Shown one piece after another: positions 5,757 to 10,707 of a stretch of DNA of 10,707 bases. The stretch is from Cyanobacteriota bacterium. Lineage in GTDB: Bacteria; Cyanobacteriota; Cyanobacteriia; Phormidesmidales; Phormidesmidaceae. Position numbers and translations under genes: made by a program. The notes beneath the pieces are model-generated. The model was not told the origin of the DNA, made no database searches, and saw only the letters and a list, made by a program, of their open reading frames with translations. Location of the stretch: the NCBI GenBank assembly GCA_027619675.1, contig JAQCHG010000019.1, forward strand, positions 1-10,707. Direction: 5' to 3'. Numbering within the stretch: position 1 is the first letter of the stretch; every line of letters starts with the position of its first letter.

Positions 5757-6182
5757 ATGAACCCACCCATGACCGTTGTCTGCGGCTTTTTAAACGGCAC
5801 CATTATCTCGGTTGAGGGGGGCTATCGGGTTTTGCAGCATCCTCGCCCAGAGCGGGTTTTCGATCGCATCGCCGATGCCCGCTGGTTTTTAGCGGTTGAC
5901 TGGTGCGATCGCTGCACCACCCCTGCGGGCATTTTGACCCATGACGGACGGCTTGCCTTCACCAACCCAGCCACTCGGGCCGTTGGTGAAACCGAGTTTC
6001 TGCCCCTAGCCTCGCGATCGCCTGTCTTTAAGGCCGGATTAGCGGCTCCCCCTGGCCAACCCACCCTTTACACCATTCCTAAGCCCAACGGTCGCCAGCG
6101 GCAAGTCCAAATCCTCAGCCTAGAAATTGATCCCCGCTATGGCAAGGTTGCCATCGTGCAAGGGATCCATGGCGCAGGTTAG
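5757..6182 (+). CDS. Unrecognised 141-residue protein downstream of the methyltransferase
   Basis: I do not recognise a family. The protein looks soluble and beta-rich, with many short polar turns. Its visible landmarks are an N-terminal strand pair (TVVCGFLNGTIISVEGG), a WCDRC sequence with the Cys pair at 50 and 53, a Pro-rich middle (LAAPPGQPTLYTIPKP) and a C-terminal segment RQVQILSLEIDPRYGKVAIV. The Cys pair could bind metal or be redox active, but the surroundings are not thioredoxin-like. ATG 5757 comes 3 bp after the methyltransferase stop, pointing to coupled translation. An alternative ATG lies four codons in (5769). Codon use and two HIP1 sites match the neighbours. It converges on the SRPBCC gene with only 5 bp between the stops and no terminator. 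Confidence 0.7.
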   Translation: MNPPMTVVCGFLNGTIISVEGGYRVLQHPRPERVFDRIADARWFLAVDWCDRCTTPAGILTHDGRLAFTNPATRAVGETEFLPLASRSPVFKAGLAAPPGQPTLYTIPKPNGRQRQVQILSLEIDPRYGKVAIVQGIHGAG

Positions 6183-6187
6183 GGGGG

Positions 6188-6628
6188 CTACTGCCGTTCC
6201 GCCACCTGCTGGAGGCGCTTAAGTTGGGCAGCCATGTCCCGTTGGGTCCACTGGGCGGCAAAGGTGTTGAAGCCGTAGGCCACCAGGGGGTTGGGGATGG
6301 TGAACTCAAAGCGGTTAATCAGATAGGTGCCTTGGTCGGTGGGGACGCATTCCCAGCGATCGCGGCCTTGAAAAAAGCCCTCAAACCCCCACACCACTAA
6401 CCCTGGCTGCCGCTCCACCACGGTGCTGATCAAGGCGGGTTGCAGTAGGGGAATTTGGATGATGAAGCGGCTCTGGCCCCCCAGATCTGTATTCCAGCGA
6501 TCGCCGATGGGTTCACAGCGCAACGCGGGATTCAACCACTGGTGCATGAGGGCGCGATCGGTGATGCATCGCTCCACCGTGGTGGCATTGGCGCAAATAT
6601 CAATGGACTGTTCAAACACCTGGGCCAT
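6188..6628 (-). CDS. SRPBCC-superfamily (START/polyketide-cyclase-like) protein
   Basis: This is a 146-residue protein with the helix-grip layout of the SRPBCC fold, which encloses a hydrophobic ligand cavity. An initial strand FEQSIDICANATTVERCITD leads into the small helices (LMHQWLNPAL), then a run of antiparallel strands (SRFIIQIP, ISTVVERQPGLVVWGFEG, TYLINRFEFTIP) and a long C-terminal helix (QWTQRDMAAQLKRLQQVAERQ). Members bind lipids or polyketides or act in membrane-related stress. The ligand here is unknown. The ATG at 6626-6628 was chosen because AAGGA lies seven bases upstream and the fold begins there. A longer frame to 6703 would run through the hairpin that precedes the gene. 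It is probably the third gene of the trpB unit, separated from the RNase D gene by a strong inverted repeat. Confidence 0.85.
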   Translation of the reverse strand: MAQVFEQSIDICANATTVERCITDRALMHQWLNPALRCEPIGDRWNTDLGGQSRFIIQIPLLQPALISTVVERQPGLVVWGFEGFFQGRDRWECVPTDQGTYLINRFEFTIPNPLVAYGFNTFAAQWTQRDMAAQLKRLQQVAERQ

Positions 6629-6653
6629 GGGGCTGTCCTTTAGAGGGACACAG

Positions 6654-6694
6654 CATTCGTGGGGGATACGGCTGAGCCACATCCCCCACGAATG
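6654..6694. repeat. Perfect 14-bp inverted repeat between RNase D and SRPBCC genes
   Basis: CATTCGTGGGGGAT (6654-6667) is the exact reverse complement of 6681-6694. The 13-base loop can add GGC/GCC pairs (6670-6672 with 6676-6678). No T-run follows on either strand, so it is not a standard terminator. On the transcript of the minus strand it could protect the RNase D 3' end, pause polymerase, or lie in the SRPBCC leader. A 12-bp palindrome AACATTAATGTT (6699-6710) adjoins it and spans the RNase D stop. Confidence 0.7.
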
Positions 6695-6702
6695 GTCAAA
6701 CA

Positions 6703-7362
6703 TTAATGTTCAAAAATATTGCCGTACTGCATCAGGTCCAGGGTGACAAAGGTGGGGATGCAGGCAAAGCAGTCTTGGGCCAGTTCCCAGCGCCCTTCCC
6801 GCTTCAGCATGGTGGTGAGGATCTCACAGAGGGTATGCAAATAGCGCACGTCGTTGGCGGCGTAGCGCAACTGATCCGCCGAGAGATTCATGACATTGCC
6901 CCAGTCAGAACTCTGGGCGGTTTTATCCAGTTCCACCCCGGTCAGTTCTCGCACCAGTTCCTTGAGGCCATGTTTGGGACTGTAGGTGCGGGCTAATTTG
7001 CTGGCCACCTTGGTACAAAACACTGGGGTGACCACAATGTCTAGGTGATGGTGCAGGGTGGCTAGGTCGAACCGAGCAAAGTGAAAAATCTTCTGCACCG
7101 AGGAGGCTTCCATCAGGGCCTTGAGGTTAGGAGCTTCCCGCTGCCCCAACTCCATGCGAACCACGGAGCCATAACCGGTGGGATCAGAGAGCTGCACCAA
7201 ACAGAGGCGATCGCGCTGGGGCTGCAAGCCCATGGTTTCCGTATCCACCGCGATCGCCCCCGCTTGCAGATAGCGCTCTAGCAGGGTATTGGACAGGTCG
7301 CGATCGCAGATTTCAAAGTCCCCAGTCATGTCAGCCGAGGGATCCGGTTCCGCTGCACTCAC
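6703..7362 (-). CDS. RNase D-like 3'-5' exonuclease (DEDD family, single domain)
   Basis: This 219-residue protein is the DEDDy exonuclease domain of the RNase D type, which trims 3' ends of RNA precursors with two bound metal ions. Motifs: Exo I VDTETMGL with Asp40 and Glu42; Exo II FHFARFD with Asp99; Exo [12 protein letters not shown] with Tyr167 and Asp171. It is much shorter than E. coli RNase D (about 375 residues) because the C-terminal HRDC domains are missing, which is common for cyanobacterial versions. The start given is GTG at 7360-7362, which overlaps the trpB stop as GTGA and suggests translational coupling. An ATG at 7327-7329 (residue 12), just before the conserved [10 protein letters not shown], is a serious alternative. 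RNA is the likely substrate by family. DNA cannot be ruled out. Confidence 0.92.
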   Translation of the reverse strand: MSAAEPDPSADMTGDFEICDRDLSNTLLERYLQAGAIAVDTETMGLQPQRDRLCLVQLSDPTGYGSVVRMELGQREAPNLKALMEASSVQKIFHFARFDLATLHHHLDIVVTPVFCTKVASKLARTYSPKHGLKELVRELTGVELDKTAQSSDWGNVMNLSADQLRYAANDVRYLHTLCEILTTMLKREGRWELAQDCFACIPTFVTLDLMQYGNIFEH

Positions 7363-8642
7363 TGCAAATTCCCCAACACTTTGGCCACGGTCTGCACGTC
7401 CTTATCTCCCCGTCCCGAGGAATTGATCACAATGCGGGGGCTGCCCGTCAGTTGGGGACAGAGGGTTTCCAGGTAGGCAAAGGCATGGGCCGTCTCCAGG
7501 GCGGGGATAATGCCCTCCTGTTCCGACACCAAGCGAAAGGCCGTCAGGGCTTGGGCATCCGTCACGCTGTAATATTCCGCCCGGCCCATGTCCTTCAGAT
7601 AGCTGTGCTCAGGCCCCACACCGGGGTAGTCCAACCCGGCGCTGATGGAATGGGCCTCCACGACTTGGCCGTTTTCATCCTGCAATAGGTAGCTCATGGC
7701 CCCGTGCAGCACCCCCACCCGACCCTGGGTCAGGGTGGCGGCGTGCTTACCCGACAGCACTCCCTCCCCTTCGGCCTCGACCCCAATCATGCGGACGGTG
7801 GGTTCATCGATGAATTCGTGGAACAGGCCCATGGCGTTGGAGCCGCCCCCCACGCAGGCCATCAGAATATCCGGCAAACCGCCCCACTTTTCCTGACATT
7901 GGGCGCGGGTTTCGCTACCAATCACCGCATGGAAATCCCGCACCATCATCGGGTAGGGATGGGGACCCGCGACGGAGCCGAGGATGTAGTGGGTGGTTTC
8001 CACATTGGTCACCCAGTCACGAATGGCTTCGGAGGTGGCGTCCTTGAGGGTGCCAGTGCCCGCCGTCACCGGGCGCACCTCCGCCCCCATCAGCCGCATC
8101 CGAAACACGTTCAGGGCCTGCCGCTCCATGTCGTGCTCACCCATGTAGATGATGCACTGGATGCCAAAGCGGGCACAAACCGTCGCGGTGGCCACCCCAT
8201 GCTGGCCCGCCCCCGTTTCCGCAATGACCCGCTGCTTGCCCATGCGTCTGGCCAGCAGCACCTGCCCCAGGGCGTTGTTAATCTTGTGGGCTCCGGTGTG
8301 GTTCAGGTCTTCCCGCTTGAGGTAAATCTGGGGACCGCTACCGTCGGGGCGAGCATAGTGGGCGGTAAGCCGTTCGGCAAAATAGAGGGGGGTGGCCCGG
8401 CCCACGTAATCCTTCAGCAGCCCATCCAGTTCCGCCGTGAAATCTGGCTCGTGGCGATATTGCTGATAGGCCTGCTCTAGCTCCGCCAGGGCGGGCATCA
8501 GGGTCTCGGGCACATACTTGCCCCCAAACTGACCAAACCGGCCCAAGGCATCGGGGCGGGCGGTGTCAGCGGAACCTGTCCGTAGGGCTTGGGTGGGGGG
8601 AGGTAGCGGCGTCTGGGTCACGGAACTTGGGCCAATGAACAA
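7359..8642 (-). CDS. trpB: Tryptophan synthase beta chain
   Basis: This enzyme condenses indole with L-serine to make tryptophan, using pyridoxal phosphate, in complex with the alpha chain TrpA. It has up to 427 residues with all key sites: HKINN with the cofactor lysine (Lys120), [11 protein letters not shown] with the catalytic Glu142, and GGGSNAMG (265-272) for the cofactor phosphate. The spacing equals the Salmonella enzyme (Lys87, Glu109, Gly232). The conserved core starts at [19 protein letters not shown]. The first 30 residues are variable and the start is uncertain. TTG 8640-8642 is the longest choice, but a TATAAT box at 8657-8662 would leave almost no leader, so GTG 8619-8621 (residue 8) is plausible. 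trpA is not in the window. It is first in a minus-strand unit with the RNase D-like and SRPBCC genes. Confidence 0.97.
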   Translation of the reverse strand: MFIGPSSVTQTPLPPPTQALRTGSADTARPDALGRFGQFGGKYVPETLMPALAELEQAYQQYRHEPDFTAELDGLLKDYVGRATPLYFAERLTAHYARPDGSGPQIYLKREDLNHTGAHKINNALGQVLLARRMGKQRVIAETGAGQHGVATATVCARFGIQCIIYMGEHDMERQALNVFRMRLMGAEVRPVTAGTGTLKDATSEAIRDWVTNVETTHYILGSVAGPHPYPMMVRDFHAVIGSETRAQCQEKWGGLPDILMACVGGGSNAMGLFHEFIDEPTVRMIGVEAEGEGVLSGKHAATLTQGRVGVLHGAMSYLLQDENGQVVEAHSISAGLDYPGVGPEHSYLKDMGRAEYYSVTDAQALTAFRLVSEQEGIIPALETAHAFAYLETLCPQLTGSPRIVINSSGRGDKDVQTVAKVLGNLQ

Positions 8643-8656
8643 CAGCGTGGACCCCC

Positions 8657-8662
8657 ATTATA
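8657..8662 (-). promoter_or_regulatory. -10 box of the trpB unit
   Basis: The minus strand reads TATAAT. At 17 bases further upstream CTGAAC (8685-8680) is only a weak -35. The predicted start near 8650 lies just before the trpB reading frame. Confidence 0.45.
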
Positions 8663-8697
8663 GGGAATTGGGTTGGCGGGTTCAGGGCCAATTCAGG

Positions 8698-8724
8698 TCC
8701 CCAGGCCATTGTTTCCCCAGGCCA
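8698..8724. repeat. 11-bp direct repeat between trpB and the thioredoxin gene
   Basis: TCCCCAGGCCA occurs exactly at 8698-8708 and 8714-8724, a 16-base period, in the middle of the divergent region. It could be a paired binding site for a regulator of either gene. Confidence 0.35.
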
Positions 8725-8726
8725 GT

Positions 8727-8740
8727 TATAGAACTATAGA
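8727..8740 (+). promoter_or_regulatory. Tandem -10-like boxes of the thioredoxin gene
   Basis: TATAGA occurs at 8727-8732 and again at 8735-8740. Neither has a good -35 partner. They would give a leader of about 80 bases ending in TTAGGAGA, shortly before the ATG at 8827. Confidence 0.3.
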
Positions 8741-8826
8741 GAGCGGTGACCGTTAGCCCTGGCCTAACCCTAGGCTGAGGGTCCCGCCATTTGCCCACCC
8801 AATTTGACTGTTGTTAGGAGACTCCC

Positions 8827-9162
8827 ATGGCAGAGGCCGCTAAGTACGTTACCCTCACCGACGAGAACTTTCAGGCCGAGGTGCTCCAGAGTGACGTACC
8901 TGTGTTGGTGGATTTTTGGGCGGCCTGGTGTGGTCCCTGTCGCCTCATGAACCCGATTATGGATACCCTGGCCGCCAGTTTTGAGGGCAAAGCCAAGGTG
9001 GCGAAGGTGAATATTGACGATTACGAAGCCCTCGCTTCTGAGTACCACATTATGGGGGTGCCCACCCTGCTGTTCTTTAAGGACGGCACCCTGATAGACC
9101 GCACAGAAGGGGTGATCCCCGAGGCGGCGATCGCGGAAAAATTGAACGCCCTGGTGGCCTAA
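8827..9162 (+). CDS. trxA: Thioredoxin
   Basis: This 111-residue protein is a complete single-domain thioredoxin, a small cytoplasmic disulfide reductant. The active site FWAAWCGPC places the redox cysteines at 35 and 38. The buried Asp of VLVDFWA (Asp29) and the cis-proline of MGVPTLLFF (Pro79) are present, followed by the FFKDG turn and a C-terminal helix. After the active site it reads RLMNPIMDTLA where most m-type proteins have a version of R-x-I/L-x-P-x-x-D/E, so it fits the bacterial/m-type group in general. In cyanobacteria such proteins are reduced by ferredoxin- or NADPH-dependent thioredoxin reductase and activate Calvin-cycle and other enzymes. ATG 8827 follows a GGAGA ribosome binding site. 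It is divergent from trpB and 138 bp before the TldE-like gene. Cyanobacteria usually carry several thioredoxins, so the exact paralogue is unknown. Confidence 0.95.
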   Translation: MAEAAKYVTLTDENFQAEVLQSDVPVLVDFWAAWCGPCRLMNPIMDTLAASFEGKAKVAKVNIDDYEALASEYHIMGVPTLLFFKDGTLIDRTEGVIPEAAIAEKLNALVA

Positions 9163-9190
9163 ATACCCCCAATATCCCCAGTCACAACGG

Positions 9191-9220
9191 CTGATCCCTG
9201 GGTTTCACCAAGGAAATCAG
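9191..9220 (+). repeat. Imperfect hairpin between trxA and the TldE-like gene
   Basis: CTGAT (9191-9195) pairs with ATCAG (9216-9220), and inside them CC-TGG pairs with CCA-GG around a GTTTCA loop, with small bulges. There is no T-run after it, so it is weak as a terminator. It may separate the two messages partly. Confidence 0.3.
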
Positions 9221-9300
9221 GGGAAGAGGTGGAAAATGTCCCCCTTTCCGAGATGATAGGGGGATGTCGGAGCACCACAGGCGGAGCCAGGCGTAACCAC

Positions 9301-10608
9301 ATGGGGGCAGCAACCCACTGGGAAACTTTGCCAGAGCAGTTACTGGACCTTGCCCACAAAGCCGGGGCGGAAGCGGCGGAAGTGTTTCAGTCGCGGGCGG
9401 CCTCCCGACCCGTGTATTTTGAGGCCAATCGCCTCAAGCAACTGGAAAGTAATCAGGTGGAAGGGACCGCCTTGCGCCTTTGGCATCAGGGTCAGCCCGG
9501 TATTGCCGTAGCCCATGGCCCGATTGAGCCCCAGGCTTTGGTGGACAAGGCCCTAGCCATCAGCCAGATCAATCCTGCCGAAGCCATTGAATTGATGGCA
9601 GGGCAACCCCGCCGCTATCCCGATGTGGGGGAAGCGGTGTCGGTGGATCAATTGATGACGTGGGGGCAGGGGGCGATCGCCCAGATCCGCGATGCCTACC
9701 CCGAGGTGATCTGTGCGGCGGAACTGGAATGCGATGTGGAAACCACCCGCATCGTCAATTCACGGGGGCTGGACTACAGCTACAGCGACACCACCCTCAG
9801 CGGGTACCTCTCGGCGGAACGGGTGCGGGGGGACGATTTCCTCAGTGTGGGAGACGGTCAAACCCGCCGCAGTTCCCTCGACATTGCTACCCTCACCCAG
9901 CAAATTTTGCAGCGCTTGGCCTGGGCAGAGGATAACGTACCTGCCCCCCAAGGGCGGGTGCCCGTACTCTTCACCGCCAAGGCTGCCGATATGCTCTGGG
10001 GTACCGTACAGGCGGCCCTCAGCGGTAAGCGGGTGGTGGAAAATTCCTCCCCCTGGAGCGATCGCCTCGGGGAACGGGTCACCGCCCCCGAACTCACCAT
10101 TTACCAAGATCCCGACCAAGGCCCCTTTAGCTGCCCCTTTGATGACGAAGGGCACCCCACCCAAAAGCTGGTGTTCATTGACCAGGGCACCCTGCGGCTG
10201 TTCTACACCGACTGCACCGTGGGCCATGCCCTGGGGGGCGGGTCCACGGGCAACGGCTTTCGCCCCGACCTGGGCAGCTACCCCACCCCCGGCCTATTCA
10301 ATACCCTGATTACCCCCGGCCAACAGTCCCTCGATACCTTGGTGCAGAACCTGGATGAAGCCATCATCGTGGACCAAATGCTGGGGGGCGGGGCCGGCAT
10401 TTCCGGGGATTTCTCCATCAATGTGGACCTGGGTTACCGCATCCACAAAGGGCAGGTCCAGGGACGAGTCAAGGACACCATGGTCGCGGGCAACGTCTAC
10501 ACCGCCTTGCTCAACCTGCTAGCCCTGGGCAGCGATGGCGACTGGAACGGCGGCTGCTATACCCCCTCGGTGGTGGTGGCGGGCCTCTCCGTCACCGGAC
10601 GCCATTAA
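9301..10608 (+). CDS. TldD/PmbA-family protein, TldE (PmbA) type
   Basis: This is a 435-residue protein of the family whose TldD-TldE heterodimer is a metalloprotease that matures or degrades unfolded peptides (for example microcin B17 leader removal in E. coli). I see no HExxxH metal-binding motif, which is carried by TldD, so this is the TldE/PmbA-type subunit. The N-terminal domain runs LLDLAHKAGAEAAEVFQ to LRLWHQGQPGIAVAHG. Typical middle and C-terminal landmarks are NSRGL (153-157), PFDDEGHPTQ (279-288), GSYPTPGLFNTLI and SGDFSINVDLGYRIHKGQ followed by VKDTMVAGN. I chose ATG 9301 because family proteins start just before the first helix and AGGCG lies about nine bases upstream. GTG 9229, 24 codons earlier, is possible because purine-rich GGGGAAG precedes it. 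No tldD lies in the window. It may be elsewhere or just to the right. Confidence 0.9.
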   Translation: MGAATHWETLPEQLLDLAHKAGAEAAEVFQSRAASRPVYFEANRLKQLESNQVEGTALRLWHQGQPGIAVAHGPIEPQALVDKALAISQINPAEAIELMAGQPRRYPDVGEAVSVDQLMTWGQGAIAQIRDAYPEVICAAELECDVETTRIVNSRGLDYSYSDTTLSGYLSAERVRGDDFLSVGDGQTRRSSLDIATLTQQILQRLAWAEDNVPAPQGRVPVLFTAKAADMLWGTVQAALSGKRVVENSSPWSDRLGERVTAPELTIYQDPDQGPFSCPFDDEGHPTQKLVFIDQGTLRLFYTDCTVGHALGGGSTGNGFRPDLGSYPTPGLFNTLITPGQQSLDTLVQNLDEAIIVDQMLGGGAGISGDFSINVDLGYRIHKGQVQGRVKDTMVAGNVYTALLNLLALGSDGDWNGGCYTPSVVVAGLSVTGRH

Positions 10609-10707
10609 TCCCCCCTCTCCTTTTCTCTCCTCACCCGTCCCCCCCCGCTCCCTTTCTCCCCCTCTCCTTTTCTCTCCTCACCCGTCCCCCCCCTCTCCTT
10701 TTCTCCC
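10609..10707 (+). repeat. Repetitive polypyrimidine tract at the right edge
   Basis: Of these 99 bases only five are purines (10633, 10637, 10647, 10680, 10684). A unit of about 31 bases, beginning CTCTCCTTTTCTCTCC and going on to TCACCCGT plus a C-run, occurs from about 10615 and again from about 10662. A third copy starts near 10693 and runs out of the window. The first spacing is 47 because a further C/T segment of about 16 bases is inserted. It follows the TldE-like stop at once. Confidence 0.75.

Noticed and set aside
7704..8480. 258-codon open frame opposite trpB
   Set aside because: It lies entirely on the antisense strand of a certain gene, is rich in His, Gly and Pro as expected of a shadow frame, and has no ribosome binding site.
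81..8763. 12-base identity GTTAGCCCTGGC at 81-92 and 8752-8763
   Set aside because: A few 12-base matches are expected by chance in a window this long, and the two sites share no context.
871..10067. About 17 copies of GCGATCGC
   Set aside because: This is the known HIP1 palindrome of cyanobacteria and is a lineage marker, not a new element or operator.
9713..10309. 198-codon open frame overlapping the TldE-like gene
   Set aside because: It is a same-strand shadow frame with a Pro, Ser and Thr-rich, low-complexity translation, inside a well-supported gene.

Overview
The window looks like ordinary chromosome from a cyanobacterium of moderate to high GC content. The strongest pointer is about 17 copies of the octamer GCGATCGC (the HIP1 palindrome that is over-represented in many cyanobacterial genomes), spread through genes on both strands. 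The gene content agrees: a class I aldolase, m-type-like thioredoxin, TldD/PmbA protein and pentapeptide repeats. I cannot name the genus. I see no transposase, phage gene, CRISPR array, tRNA or rRNA.

Layout, left to right. Positions 1-293 hold no gene I can support. A pentapeptide-repeat protein (minus strand) is divergent from a small TM2 membrane protein with a winged-helix-like tail (plus strand). Next is a two-gene minus-strand unit: an unrecognised 161-residue protein followed 5 bp later by a FecB-like periplasmic-binding-fold protein that has no signal peptide. Divergent from this unit is a class I fructose-bisphosphate aldolase with a good promoter, a strong ribosome binding site and a clear intrinsic terminator. 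A hairpin-rich, gene-free stretch of about 470 bp follows. After it come an LCM-type methyltransferase and a small unknown protein (plus strand, 3 bp apart). Converging on these is a minus-strand unit trpB, then an RNase D-like exonuclease (4-bp overlap), then an SRPBCC protein. trpB is divergent from a thioredoxin gene, which is followed by a TldE/PmbA-type gene. The window ends in a repetitive, nearly pure pyrimidine tract.

The genes are mostly housekeeping: glycolysis/Calvin cycle (aldolase), tryptophan synthesis (trpB), RNA processing (RNase D), redox (thioredoxin) and peptide maturation/proteolysis (TldE). No evident defence or biosynthetic system is present. The most interesting signals are regulatory. 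A 9-bp core, TCTCAATAA, occurs four times, all outside or at the edge of genes. Each copy sits in a 15-bp context that partly fits a Fur-type operator. Two copies overlap the divergent promoters of the FecB-like unit and the metal-independent aldolase, and a third lies just after a possible -10 box. This suggests, without proving, a shared metal- or iron-responsive control. Other points worth a look are the signal-less binding protein, a nested inverted repeat between the two divergent promoters, the folded intergenic stretch before the methyltransferase, and a perfect 14-bp inverted repeat between the RNase D and SRPBCC genes.
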